Below, piece after piece: positions 25,376 through 34,200 of a DNA stretch of 64,000 nt; position 1 is the stretch's first letter, and each line of letters begins with the position of its first letter. Origin of the DNA: Salinarchaeum laminariae (GTDB lineage Archaea > Halobacteriota > Halobacteria > Halobacteriales > Salinarchaeaceae); assembly GCF_023204835.1 (NCBI RefSeq), contig NZ_CP096270.1, forward strand, positions 2,744,907 through 2,808,906, given 5' to 3'. The translations under genes were made by a program, and so were the position numbers. A model generated the notes under the pieces. The model did no database searches, had not been told where the DNA came from, and saw only the letters and a program-made list of their open reading frames with translations.

Positions 25376-25432
25376 CGAAAATCGGAGATTTTCGTGATGA
25401 CGAACGGGCGCGTCGGCGTCCGTTCGAACCAC
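25376..25432 (+). repeat. twin-hairpin TGATGA element
   Basis: Order on the plus strand: CGAAAATC (25376-25383), a 3-nt loop, GATTTTCG (25387-25394); TGATGA (25395-25400); CGAACGG (25401-25407), an 12-nt loop, CCGTTCG (25420-25426); then AACCAC. Both stems are perfect. The same order with quite different stems occurs at 53081-53136. Confidence 0.7.
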
Positions 25433-25438
25433 CCGAGT

Positions 25439-25521
25439 GCGGCGGGACTGAGCAAATCCAGCGAATATGCGAAGGTCGCCGCGCCCGTCGACGACCGAGT
25501 AAAGAGACGGGCGCGGCGGGA
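25439..25521 (-). repeat. tRNA-Arg trailer with partial 3'-end copies
   Basis: GCGGCGGGA of the tRNA 3' part (25513-25521) recurs at 25439-25447. CGCCGCGCCCG (25477-25487) is an exact 11-nt complement of the tRNA 3' end (25508-25518) and could pair with it in the primary transcript. The copy is followed by CTGAGCAAA, as in the tRNA-Ala trailer. A further degraded copy (GGTTCGAA...CGCGCCCG on the minus strand) overlaps the twin-hairpin element. Confidence 0.7.
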
Positions 25522-25580
25522 TTCGAACCCGCGATCCAGGAGTTAGGAACCCCTTGCCCTGTCCACTAGGCCACGCGCCC
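25508..25580 (-). tRNA. tRNA-Arg (CCT)
   Basis: A 73-nt tRNA on the minus strand with acceptor GGGCGCG/CGCGCCC and discriminator G. The anticodon stem-loop is AGGGG-TTCCTAA-CTCCT, so the anticodon is CCT, reading AGG. CCA is not encoded. The 5' end is 20 nt after the tatA stop, so the two may be co-transcribed. Confidence 0.93.
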
Positions 25581-25599
25581 CGAGAAAAGAAATACCGCG

Positions 25600-25881
25600 T
25601 TACTCGCTGGAGCTGCGGTCGTCGGCTCCGGAGCTGGACGTCTCCGTCGTCTCGGAGGTCTCAGCGTCGCCGTCGACCTGCGTCACGTCGGAGTCCCCAC
25701 TACGGATGTCCTCGAGTTCCTTCTCCGCCTGCGTCTTTCCTTTCTCGAACTCACCGATCGCCTGACCGGTCGAGCGGGCAAGCTTGGGAATCTTGTTCGC
25801 ACCGAACAGCAGGATTGCGATGAGCAGGATGACGATGACCTCCGGACCCATCGGAATCCCGAACAGGGGTGTAGCTACCAT
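25600..25881 (-). CDS. tatA: twin-arginine translocase subunit TatA
   Basis: A 93-residue protein. One membrane helix (about residues 10-27, PEVIVILLIAILLFGANKIPK) ends in the conserved FG hinge, followed by an amphipathic helix (LARSTGQAIGEFEKGK) and an acidic disordered tail. This is the standard TatA layout. TatA forms the pore for folded, RR-signal proteins, the dominant export route in haloarchaea. A TATA-like box lies 27-34 nt upstream. TatC is not in the window. Confidence 0.93.
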   Translation of the reverse strand: MVATPLFGIPMGPEVIVILLIAILLFGANKIPKLARSTGQAIGEFEKGKTQAEKELEDIRSGDSDVTQVDGDAETSETTETSSSGADDRSSSE

Positions 25882-25906
25882 GTCTACCTCAGCGTAACCG
25901 AGGATC

Positions 25907-25914
25907 GATTATAG
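25907..25914 (-). promoter_or_regulatory. TATA-like box for tatA
   Basis: CTATAATC on the minus strand sits 26-33 nt before the tatA ATG, consistent with a leaderless transcript. Confidence 0.5.
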
Positions 25915-25958
25915 GCCTTTTGCTCGGTCAGGGGCCGAACAGCCCCACAAAGCGGTAG

Positions 25959-26204
25959 CTAATGGGTTAGTACCAACACGCTGTCCTCGGTCCTGGCGAG
26001 ACAGATCGGGCCGTTTGGGGCACTCGAGAACGTCACCGTCGAATCGTCCGTCACGAACAGACGGTCGAACGGCCGACCGCAGGCGGGACAACCGAGATCG
26101 TCGCGGTTCGCGAGTGTCATCGAATCGTCGTCCTGTCGCAACAGCTTCAGCGAAGAGCGATACTCGTGGACGTCGAAATCGTCCTCGACGTCGAGCGTTG
26201 CCAT
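25959..26204 (-). CDS. small CPxC protein, flagella-cluster/DUF7385-like
   Basis: An 81-residue protein. It begins MATLDVEDDFDVHEYRSSLKLL, has a CPACGRPFDRLFV knuckle at about residues 40-52 and one further cysteine (PICLARTEDS, about 68). I recall close relatives annotated as flagella cluster protein or DUF7385 in haloarchaea, but that name comes from gene neighbourhood, not from a known activity. No archaellum genes lie nearby here. A metal-binding regulator or adaptor is possible. Confidence 0.65.
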   Translation of the reverse strand: MATLDVEDDFDVHEYRSSLKLLRQDDDSMTLANRDDLGCPACGRPFDRLFVTDDSTVTFSSAPNGPICLARTEDSVLVLTH

Positions 26205-26324
26205 AGGAACAGTTCGTCCCGTGGCACCCTATGGGTACTGGTCGCACCTCCTCGGAACAAATCCGAGGAGCGGACCACCTGAGCGCATGTCTCGATAGCT
26301 CACCAGAGTGTTCGTTCGCAGGGC

Positions 26325-26957
26325 CTAGATCGGGAACCCGATCGTCAACAGCACGCCAGCGACCAACCCAACGCTCGCCACGAAGGCCCCTGCAAAGACG
26401 GCAGGGTGCCACTCGTAGACCGTCCGCCCGTCGAGAGGCCCGAACGGCAGCAGGTTGAACGCCGCCAAAAACGCGTTGACGAAGACGCCGAACGCACCGA
26501 TGCGCCAGACGATACCCTCGAAGACCAAGAGGGGAAGGAACACGGCCACGAGCGCGAGATTCGCCACCGGGCCGGCGAGAGCGATCAATCCATTTTCGCG
26601 GTTCGTGATTCGCCCAACGTGGTGGACGGCCCCCGGCGCAGCGAAGATGAATCCGGCGAGTGACCCGAGGACGGCGAGCCCGAGCATGTTGTAGTCCGCC
26701 CGGAACTCGGCGAGCTGGCCGAAGTGGACGGCGGTCACCTTGTGTGCAAGCTCGTGGAGCATGAAGGCGACGCCGACCGAGAGCAGGCACACTAACAGCA
26801 GTTGGACCGCCCAACCAGGGTGATTCGCGAGCGGGGCCGGACGCCCGACGAAGATCGTGAATGCGATGGAAAGGACGATCCACGCGGCGCCGAGGTCGCG
26901 GATCTCACGGCGCGAGAAGGCGAGTGACCTGTCCTCCCGACGGTTCTGAACACTCAT
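26325..26957 (-). CDS. M50-type (site-2 protease-like) membrane metalloprotease
   Basis: A 210-residue polytopic membrane protein. The zinc motif HELAH (residues 68-72) sits in a membrane helix, and FNLLPFGPLDGRTV near residue 170 supplies the third ligand Asp, as in site-2 proteases. About five membrane helices are predicted. No PDZ or CBS domain is attached. Such proteases cut membrane-bound regulators within the bilayer. I chose the ATG at 26957; one codon set upstream (MSPIGGCPQ) is also open. Confidence 0.85.
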   Translation of the reverse strand: MSVQNRREDRSLAFSRREIRDLGAAWIVLSIAFTIFVGRPAPLANHPGWAVQLLLVCLLSVGVAFMLHELAHKVTAVHFGQLAEFRADYNMLGLAVLGSLAGFIFAAPGAVHHVGRITNRENGLIALAGPVANLALVAVFLPLLVFEGIVWRIGAFGVFVNAFLAAFNLLPFGPLDGRTVYEWHPAVFAGAFVASVGLVAGVLLTIGFPI

Positions 26958-27018
26958 CTGCGGACACCCACCGATCGGGGACACGCCATCGTAGGGGCAG
27001 AGGAGTCCGTAGGCATCG

Positions 27019-28761
27019 TCAGGTCACCAGCTCGATCAACAGCTCAGCACCGTTTTTCACGCCCTCGAGCATGAGGTCACCGACCTCTCCGATACCCCCC
27101 ACGCCTTCGAAGAAGAAGGGGAGGACGACGAACGGGAAGAGAATTGAGGCGACGAAGCTGCCGACGTTCGTCATTGCGACCACAGCGATCAGCCGGAACA
27201 GCGGCACGTCCAGCATGTCACCGAGGACGTCGCCGATCGGCCGTTCCTGGTCGTCCAGCAGCTCGTTGAGCGTACCGATGTCGGCGACGTTGACCGGCCG
27301 ATGCCGAAGCTCGACGTAACCAGCGAACCAGCCCGGCGCGAGCAGCGGATTGATGCTCGTCAGCCAGGCGACGCCGCCGCCCACGGCTGCCGAGTCGAGC
27401 CGCGCACCGGCGAGCCGAGCGGCGGTGAACGCAAATGCGCCATTGAACAGGAACCAGGCCGCGAAGAGCTTCAGGAGGAAAACGTTCTGTGCGCCACCCA
27501 GGGCGAGCAGCCCGAAGAAGGCGATAAAGCCCACCAGCATCAGGTAACCGAATGCCTTCCCCCAGGAGAACCGTCCGGTGGACTCCGTCCCGGTGATCGA
27601 CTCCATCGACGGCAACGTCTCCGGTGCCGCGAGATACGACTCGATGCCCTCGCGGTGGCCAGCACCGACGATCGCGACGACGTCGTAGCCATCCTCTCGG
27701 AGAGCGACCAGTTTGTGGCCGATGTAGGCGTCGCGCTCGTCGATCAAGGCTTCGGCTCCACCGGGAGAGAACTGCCGGAACTCCTCCATCATAGCAGTGA
27801 CGACGTCGGCGTCGGTGAGCGACTCGATATCGAACTCGTCGAGTTCCTCACCGGCGTCCCCACTCGGCCCGAAGGCCGTCCCCAGCGCCACACCGACTGC
27901 GCCGCCGATAGCGCTCCCAGTGAGCGCACCCACGAGCCCCCGCAGCACGGTTCCTCCCATGGCGGTGAAGTCGGGCGGTCCGACCAGTGGGATGGCCGCC
28001 CCCGTTGCTGCCAGTGCGCCGCCGGCGACGACCCCACCGAGCAGCCCGAGAGCGGACCGTTCGATTGCGCCGAGATACCCGAGGCCAGGGACGGAGATCG
28101 GGGGTACGATCCCCACGCCGACGACCAGCCCGAGAAGGGCACCGACGACGACGCCACCGACAATTCCGGCGGCAATCGTCCCACCGAGCCCGAGGGCGAA
28201 CACGCCGCCGAGGCCCATCATCGGGGCGATAGCGAGGCCGCCGACGATGCCGAACAGGAGCCCGAGCGCGGCACCCATCGACAGGCCGATCATCGGTCCG
28301 TCCGCTGCTCCAACGGCGAGACCGCCGACGAGACCGAGTTTCTCCCGTATCGTCAGCCGTGCCCAGAACCGCTGGACGGTCTGCTGGATGTCGCGATCCA
28401 CGAGCGCGAGCCCGCGGCCCTGCTCTTCTGCGGTTTCGACGCCCGCGCGCATGTCCGCACCTGGCTCGATGTCGAAGCGATCGCCCAGCCGGTTCTGGAC
28501 GTAGGAGAGCATCCAGTACGCGAGGAACTGAAAGACGGTGTTGCCCGAGAGCAGATCCGCAGGCTCGAGGTCGTCCGGAGCCTCGTCCTCCACCATCTGG
28601 CGGTAACGCGCTTCGTCGAGCTCGACAGCGACGACGTCGGGATCGTGCTCCGTGATCTCCGACCGGACACGGTCCGCACTCTCCTCGGAGACGTGCGCGG
28701 TACCGACGACCGTGACTTCACCGGGTCCGCTGGCAGCGTCTTCGCCCGCGGCCTCCTTCAT
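27019..28761 (-). CDS. TraB/PrgY-family membrane protein
   Basis: A 580-residue protein. The N-terminal TraB domain begins VTVVGTAHVSEESADRV (about 17-33) and DVVAVELDEARYRQM (about 43-57), and resumes near residue 330 with IDERDAYIGHKLVAL and AIVGAGHREGIESYL. Between them (about 140-300) is a glycine-zipper hydrophobic insertion. At the C-terminus about four membrane helices include WLTSINPLLAPGWFAG. The GxxH/GAGH and Glu motifs suggest a metal-dependent (Tiki/GumN-like) protease fold. Bacterial PrgY limits pheromone signalling; the archaeal role is unknown. Confidence 0.85.
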   Translation of the reverse strand: MKEAAGEDAASGPGEVTVVGTAHVSEESADRVRSEITEHDPDVVAVELDEARYRQMVEDEAPDDLEPADLLSGNTVFQFLAYWMLSYVQNRLGDRFDIEPGADMRAGVETAEEQGRGLALVDRDIQQTVQRFWARLTIREKLGLVGGLAVGAADGPMIGLSMGAALGLLFGIVGGLAIAPMMGLGGVFALGLGGTIAAGIVGGVVVGALLGLVVGVGIVPPISVPGLGYLGAIERSALGLLGGVVAGGALAATGAAIPLVGPPDFTAMGGTVLRGLVGALTGSAIGGAVGVALGTAFGPSGDAGEELDEFDIESLTDADVVTAMMEEFRQFSPGGAEALIDERDAYIGHKLVALREDGYDVVAIVGAGHREGIESYLAAPETLPSMESITGTESTGRFSWGKAFGYLMLVGFIAFFGLLALGGAQNVFLLKLFAAWFLFNGAFAFTAARLAGARLDSAAVGGGVAWLTSINPLLAPGWFAGYVELRHRPVNVADIGTLNELLDDQERPIGDVLGDMLDVPLFRLIAVVAMTNVGSFVASILFPFVVLPFFFEGVGGIGEVGDLMLEGVKNGAELLIELVT

Positions 28762-28827
28762 TGCGCCGGGCTATTCGGGCACGGCTCTTACCACTGTCGA
28801 CACGGTGATTCGGTCCCCATCACCGGA

Positions 28828-29463
28828 TCACGTCTCGGGATCGAACGTCACCGCCGGAGGTTCCCCACGGTTCGCCGCGAACTCCTCGGCGGAGATCGTG
28901 TACCGGTGGGCGTCGACGGCACCGCCGGTTTCGAGGTCAGCGGGCTCGAAGTTCCGAAGGAGCCCCTCGTGGCGACCGCCGAACCGGTCGACGTACGCCT
29001 CGATCGCACGACGGGATTTTTCGTTGCCGATCATGTGAGTCACCGCGACCACTTCCAGATCGAGGTGGTCGAACGCGACGGCCAGGAGTGCGCCGGCGCG
29101 CTCACCGGAGTAGCCACGGCCCCAGAACCCCTTCCGGAGCCAGAGGCCGATCGTACCGAGTCGCTTGTCCCAGTCGACGTGGAGAGCTGTCGAGCCGGCG
29201 ATCTCGCCGCCACCGTCCTCGCCATCGGCGGGCCGCACGACGTAGCCGGCTGAATCGCCGTCCTCCCACTGGTCGGCCTGACGCTTCAGAAACTCCGCGG
29301 TCTCCTTCGGCGTGTCGTGGGGGTCCCAGGGCATGTACTCCGTGACCACCTCGATCCCCTCGTCCGCTGCACAGACCTCGTACAGCACGTTTACGTCGAC
29401 CTCGTACATCGGTTCGAAGACGAGCCGCTCCGTCTCGATTCGTTCGGGGAAGAGATCATTCAC
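28828..29463 (-). CDS. GNAT N-acetyltransferase, RimJ/RimL type
   Basis: A 211-residue cytoplasmic acetyltransferase. It starts PERIETERLVFEPMYEVDV, typical of the RimJ/RimL branch. The acetyl-CoA loop is in LRKGFWGRGYSGERAGALL (about residues 110-128), and VAVTHMIGNEKSRRAIEAYV follows. Substrates in this branch are ribosomal protein N-termini, small metabolites or antibiotics, and the target here cannot be told. It lies directly after nusA on the same strand, where other haloarchaea often have rps12. Confidence 0.85.
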   Translation of the reverse strand: MNDLFPERIETERLVFEPMYEVDVNVLYEVCAADEGIEVVTEYMPWDPHDTPKETAEFLKRQADQWEDGDSAGYVVRPADGEDGGGEIAGSTALHVDWDKRLGTIGLWLRKGFWGRGYSGERAGALLAVAFDHLDLEVVAVTHMIGNEKSRRAIEAYVDRFGGRHEGLLRNFEPADLETGGAVDAHRYTISAEEFAANRGEPPAVTFDPET

Positions 29464-29576
29464 CCCACACGGTGAAGCCCAGCAGTGCCTAATGGTTCGG
29501 TTGGTGTGCGAATCAGTGACGGGAACGGAATTGGGACTCGCTCAGAGAAACAGCCATCGGCGAAACACGGAGACGG

Positions 29577-30005
29577 CTACGCCAACTCGACGTCGTCGAG
29601 ACCGAAATGGCGCCGGGCCATCGTCCGCGCCGCCTCGACGTTCCGGCCATCTTCTCCGATCGCGACGCCGACGTCGGCGTCGGCGACCTCGGCGTAGGCG
29701 ACGGTGTCGTCGTTCTCGCTGATCGTGACATTTAGCACTGCAGCGGGCGCGAGTGCGTTCGCCACGAAATCTGTCGGCGTGTCGGCATCCTCGACGAGTT
29801 TGACCGTCCGTCCGAGTTCCTCCTCTGCAGCTCGGACGTTTTCGCCACCCGGCCCGATCGCCTGGGCCATGTCGGTGGGCGAGACCAAGACGATCGCACG
29901 GTCGAACTCGTCGTCGATCACGCAGTCGATTCCGGCGACGTCGGTCAGCTCCTCGAACAGTGCAAGCGTCCGTCGAGCCTCGTCTGTGAGTGTACGCGAG
30001 GTCAT
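29577..30005 (-). CDS. nusA: NusA-like transcription factor
   Basis: A 142-residue archaeal NusA, only the two KH domains of the bacterial protein. The GxxG loops are AIGPGGENVRAAEE (about residue 50) and AIGEDGRNVEAAR (about 115). It lacks the N-terminal polymerase-binding and S1 domains, as all archaeal NusA do. It closes the RNA polymerase operon, 74 nt after rpoA2. It probably binds RNA in elongation or termination. Confidence 0.93.
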   Translation of the reverse strand: MTSRTLTDEARRTLALFEELTDVAGIDCVIDDEFDRAIVLVSPTDMAQAIGPGGENVRAAEEELGRTVKLVEDADTPTDFVANALAPAAVLNVTISENDDTVAYAEVADADVGVAIGEDGRNVEAARTMARRHFGLDDVELA

Positions 30006-30079
30006 TCGCTACGCGAGCCTCCCCGTCGACGTGACTTCGATCGTCGCGCGCATGAAATGAGAATCAGATACCGTCCCGC

Positions 30080-31279
30080 TCAGTCCGCAGAGCCGTCGGC
30101 GACGAACGACCCCATCCGGAGGTCGACGTCACCGGTGCCCAGCTTGATCGGCTTGCCGACGATGACGTTCTCGGTGACGCCGTCGAGTTCGTCGATCTCG
30201 CCGTGGATCGCCGAGGAGAGCAGGTGGTTGACCGTGACCTCGAACGCCGCACGGGCGAGCACCGAGTCCTTCGAGCCGGAGATGCCGTGCCGGCCGATGG
30301 ACTCGATCTCGCCGTTGTTGCACATGATGTCCGAGACGAGCATGAGGTGGCGAACGTTCACGTCGTCGAGACCCTGCTCCTCCAGCGTCTCCATCGTCTC
30401 GTTGATGATGGATTCGCGGGCGGCCTCGACGCCGAGGTTGCGGTAGACCTCGTGAATGTCGTTCGTCGAACACCGGGAGGCGTCGACGCCGTCGATGTCC
30501 AGCGCCGTACCGAAGTCCGATCCCTCGGTGTAGAGGACGAACTCCTCGCCGGCCTCCGTCTCCTCCTTGCGAACGACGACCCGGCTGATACCCTCGATCC
30601 CCTTGAAGGTAATCTCGCGGAGCTCCTCCACGAGCTGGAGGAGATCGCGGTAGGACGGCTCGTCGGGCCCGAACTGGATGGTGGTATCCTGCTGGATCGC
30701 TTCGACGCCGAGCGCGGACTCGATCGTGCTCGCGATCTCGGTGGCGACCTCCGTCGCGTCGTCCTCGGTCGGCCAGCGCTCGAGGAGCGTCTCCTCGTTG
30801 AGGTCGACGATGACGTTCATGTCCGCGACGTTCGTCGAGACGTCACCGAGCGCGAGGATTTTCGTCGCCTCGATCTGCCAGACGACCTCGTGAGCCTTCT
30901 CCCGGCTGTCGGCGTACTCCTCCTCGAGGAACACCGTCATCATCGGCGTGTCGGGTTCCTTCCTGGCGTCCACGAGCTCGATGAGACGCGGAAGTCCCTG
31001 GGTAACGTCGATCTCCGCGACGCCCGCGTAGTGGAACGTGTTCATCGTCATCTGCGTTCCCGGCTCCCCGATGGACTGGGCGCTCACGGTGCCGACGGGA
31101 TCGAGCGGATCGACGCGGGAGTCCATGTACTCCGCCTCGACTGCGTGCGTGATCTCCTCGACCTGCTCGACCGAGTCGACGTCACGGTCCTCGATCGCGC
31201 GGTACACTCGCTCTTTGAGGCGAAGCGGGAGCTCGGAGCCCTCCACGACCGCCTCGTGTTGGCTTGTTACGTCAGTCAT
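30080..31279 (-). CDS. rpoA2: DNA-directed RNA polymerase subunit A''
   Basis: A 399-residue C-terminal part of the largest subunit, separate from A' as in all archaea. It carries the jaw and cleft elements: [25 protein letters not shown] (about 60-85) is the trigger-loop region, and [34 protein letters not shown] lies near the end. It overlaps the A' gene by 8 nt. No intein is seen. Confidence 0.97.
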   Translation of the reverse strand: MTDVTSQHEAVVEGSELPLRLKERVYRAIEDRDVDSVEQVEEITHAVEAEYMDSRVDPLDPVGTVSAQSIGEPGTQMTMNTFHYAGVAEIDVTQGLPRLIELVDARKEPDTPMMTVFLEEEYADSREKAHEVVWQIEATKILALGDVSTNVADMNVIVDLNEETLLERWPTEDDATEVATEIASTIESALGVEAIQQDTTIQFGPDEPSYRDLLQLVEELREITFKGIEGISRVVVRKEETEAGEEFVLYTEGSDFGTALDIDGVDASRCSTNDIHEVYRNLGVEAARESIINETMETLEEQGLDDVNVRHLMLVSDIMCNNGEIESIGRHGISGSKDSVLARAAFEVTVNHLLSSAIHGEIDELDGVTENVIVGKPIKLGTGDVDLRMGSFVADGSAD

Positions 31280-34199
31280 CGGATTCCACCCGCCAGGACT
31301 CGCCGTGTTCGGAGAGGTTCGTCTCCGGGGCCTCCGTGCCGATGAAGGCCTCTTTCTCCTGTTCGCTCTCGAACTCCTCGTCGAGAATCGCGTCGGCGAT
31401 CCCCTCGACGTCGACGTCGTGGTCCTCCGAAGAGGACACCTCGACGGGCGAGGTGCCGTCCTCGCCGAACTCGAACTGAACGATCGTGTCGGAGGTGTCG
31501 CGGACGGTGCCGTCGTACTGGGTCTCCAGCTCGGAGAGCGCGTTGATCAGCCGACGCTGGAGATAGCCGGACTTCGACGTCCGGACTGCCGTGTCGACGA
31601 GCCCCTCGCGACCACCCATCGCGTGGAAGAAGAACTCCCGCGGTTCGAGACCGTCGGTGTAGGAGTGCTCCACGAAGCCGTGGGCGTCGGCGGAGAGATC
31701 GTCTGCGCTGTAGTGACTCAGCGTACGCCCCTCGTACCCGCGGTTGATTCGTTCGCCACGAACTGCCTGCTGACCGACGCAGCCGGCCATCTGCGTGAGG
31801 TTCAGCATCGACCCACGCGCACCGGACTCGGCCATGACGACCGCCGGGTTCTCCTCGTCGAAGTTCTCCTCCGCGATGTCACCGGCGTTGTCACGCGCTT
31901 TGCCGAGCGTCTGCATGATCCGCATCTCGAGCGTCTCGTCGACCGTTCGGCCGGGCAGGGATTCGAGTTCGCCCGCACGGTAGGTCTCGATCAGCTCGTT
32001 GACGCGGTCGTAGGCGTCCTCGATCGTCTCGTCGATGCGCTCCTGGGCTGCCCCGGAGATCGTCTCGTCGTCGATCCCGATCGAGAACCCGAAGTGCATG
32101 ATCGTCCGCATCGCGAGCGCGGCGACCTCGTTGACGAACTCGCGTGCTCGCGTCTTCGAGTACTCCTTCGCGATCGTGTCGACGACCTCGCCGCCGAAGG
32201 CACCGGCGGCGTCCTCGTCGATGGTCCCCTCGATCAGGTCGCCGTCCTCGATGACGACGGTGTCGCCGGCAGAGGACGTGAACTCGAGATCGAGACCAGC
32301 AGGTAGCAGCTCCGAGAAAAGGGTGTGGCCGGACCAGAACGGTTCACCCTGCTCGTCCTGGCCGTCCGCCTCGGGCAGCTCGTCGATGCTGGTCTGTCGA
32401 AGCAGGTCGAGTGCCTGCGTCTCGTTGAAGCCGGGGTTCTGGTTCGTCAGTAGATAGAGCCCGGAGATGTGGTCCTGGATGGCGCCGATGATGTTCTCGC
32501 CGAAGCGGGGCGAGAGGATCTGCTCCTGGACCCGCATGAGCACGCGGGCCTCTGCACGCGCCTCCTCGTTCTGGAGTGCGTGCATGTTCATCTCGTCGCC
32601 GTCGAAGTCCGCGTTGTACGGCGGACAGACCGTCGTGTTCAGCCGGAACGTCTTGTACGGCATCACGACGACCTCGTGGGCCATGATGGACATCCGGTGC
32701 AGCGACGGCTGCCGGTTGAAGATCACGATGTCACCGTCGACCAGGTGTCGGTTGACCTCCCAACCGGGTTCGACCTTCTCCGCGAGCTCCTCACAGTTCT
32801 TCTCGGTCACCTTTAGTCGGCGACCGTCGGGTCGGCGAACGTAGTTCGCGCCCGGGTGGGCCTCGGGCCCGTTGGAGACGTAGCCACGGGCCTTCGGGAG
32901 GTTCCGCTCGTTGACGTTCATCGTCTGTGTCATCTCCGTCGCGACGCGGTCGGGGACACCGACCTCGTTGAGCGAGAGCGTCGGGTCCGGAGAAATGACG
33001 GTCCGTGAGGAGAAGTTCACGCGCTTCCCGGAGAGGGATCCGCGGAACCGACCCTCCTTCCCCTTGAGCCGCTGGGAGAGGGTCTTCAGGGGCCGGCCGG
33101 AGCGGTGTCGTGCCGGCGGTGTTCCCGAAATCTCGTTGTCCATGAACGTCGTAACGTGGTACTGGAGCAGCTCCCAGAGGTCCTCGATGATCAGCTGGGG
33201 TGCGCCGGCCTCACGGTTCTCCATGAACCGCTGGTTGATCCGGATGATGTCGACCAGCTTGTGGGTGAGGTCGTCCTCGGAGCGCTGCCCGTTGTCCAGC
33301 GTGATCGACGGTCGCGTGGTGACCGGCGGGACAGGGAGGACGGTGAGGATCATCCACTCGGGCCGGGATTTCTCCGCGGAGATCCCGATCGTCTCGATGT
33401 CCTCGTCCGGAATGGCCTCGAACCAGTCCCGGATGTCGCTGGGCATCAGCTTGTTCGTGTCCTCCTCGGTCAGGTCTTCGTCGAGCGCCTTCTCGAGGGC
33501 CTTGCGGTCCTCCTCTCGCGGGCGGTGCTCGCCCGACATGATCGACTGGATCCGATCGAGGGGGATCTCGGTCTCCTCTGCGAGCTCCGGGGGCGCGATG
33601 CCCTCGGAAATCTCCTCGCCGTCTTCGTCCTCCTCGGGCTGCATCGCGGCGGCGATGCGCTCGGAGTAGTCGGCGGCCAGCACGTCCTGTACCTCGTAGT
33701 ACGTGGTCGGCTTCTCGTGCTGGATGTCGTACTGAACCTCGCCACAGTGGGGACAGCGATCCTTCTTGCGGGCCTGCCGGATCGCGGCCTTCGTGACGTC
33801 GTCGACGTCTTCGGAGAGCTCGCGGGTCCGGTCGAGGTTGCCACGGAACTCCTCCTTCTCCTCCTCGGTGAGACAGAGCCGGGAGCACTCCCGACAGGTC
33901 CCACGCAGCAGGCGGCGGATGAGTTTCGTGAAACCGACGTGAATGACGGGCGCGGCGAGTTCGATGTGGCCGAAGTGGCCGTTACAGGAGCCGGATCGCT
34001 TGCCGCACGTCTTGCACTCCAGCCCGGGGTCGATCACGCCCAGTCGCGGGTCCATGAGCCCCATGTCGATGGGGAACCCGTCGTCGTCGTACGTGTCGGC
34101 CGTGATGACCTTCGTCGCGCTCATCTCGCGGTACTCCTCGGGGTTCATCAGGCCGAAGCTGAGCGACCCGATCGTCTTGGGTGTCGTTTCTCGGACCAT
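31272..34199 (-). CDS. rpoA1: DNA-directed RNA polymerase subunit A'
   Basis: A 975-residue N-terminal part of the largest subunit. The catalytic metal loop [13 protein letters not shown] is near residue 530, preceded by [14 protein letters not shown]. Zinc-binding cysteines appear in [22 protein letters not shown] (about 60-80) and in [13 protein letters not shown]. The bridge-helix region follows [14 protein letters not shown]. The residues around 175-290 include a haloarchaeal insertion rich in Asp/Glu. The gene starts 1 nt after rpoB1 ends. Confidence 0.98.
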   Translation of the reverse strand: MVRETTPKTIGSLSFGLMNPEEYREMSATKVITADTYDDDGFPIDMGLMDPRLGVIDPGLECKTCGKRSGSCNGHFGHIELAAPVIHVGFTKLIRRLLRGTCRECSRLCLTEEEKEEFRGNLDRTRELSEDVDDVTKAAIRQARKKDRCPHCGEVQYDIQHEKPTTYYEVQDVLAADYSERIAAAMQPEEDEDGEEISEGIAPPELAEETEIPLDRIQSIMSGEHRPREEDRKALEKALDEDLTEEDTNKLMPSDIRDWFEAIPDEDIETIGISAEKSRPEWMILTVLPVPPVTTRPSITLDNGQRSEDDLTHKLVDIIRINQRFMENREAGAPQLIIEDLWELLQYHVTTFMDNEISGTPPARHRSGRPLKTLSQRLKGKEGRFRGSLSGKRVNFSSRTVISPDPTLSLNEVGVPDRVATEMTQTMNVNERNLPKARGYVSNGPEAHPGANYVRRPDGRRLKVTEKNCEELAEKVEPGWEVNRHLVDGDIVIFNRQPSLHRMSIMAHEVVVMPYKTFRLNTTVCPPYNADFDGDEMNMHALQNEEARAEARVLMRVQEQILSPRFGENIIGAIQDHISGLYLLTNQNPGFNETQALDLLRQTSIDELPEADGQDEQGEPFWSGHTLFSELLPAGLDLEFTSSAGDTVVIEDGDLIEGTIDEDAAGAFGGEVVDTIAKEYSKTRAREFVNEVAALAMRTIMHFGFSIGIDDETISGAAQERIDETIEDAYDRVNELIETYRAGELESLPGRTVDETLEMRIMQTLGKARDNAGDIAEENFDEENPAVVMAESGARGSMLNLTQMAGCVGQQAVRGERINRGYEGRTLSHYSADDLSADAHGFVEHSYTDGLEPREFFFHAMGGREGLVDTAVRTSKSGYLQRRLINALSELETQYDGTVRDTSDTIVQFEFGEDGTSPVEVSSSEDHDVDVEGIADAILDEEFESEQEKEAFIGTEAPETNLSEHGESWRVESDD

Positions 34200-34200
34200 G

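Noticed and set aside
25395-25450. Classical box C/D sRNA gene (TGATGA to CTGA)
   Set aside because: The box words fit but C' and D' boxes are not seen, and stable hairpins fill the guide region; kept only as a hypothesis in the findings.
25195-25569. Frames on the plus strand from 25173 to 25569 running through the tRNA-Arg
   Set aside because: They cross a tRNA gene, are Arg-rich and lack haloarchaeal acidic bias.
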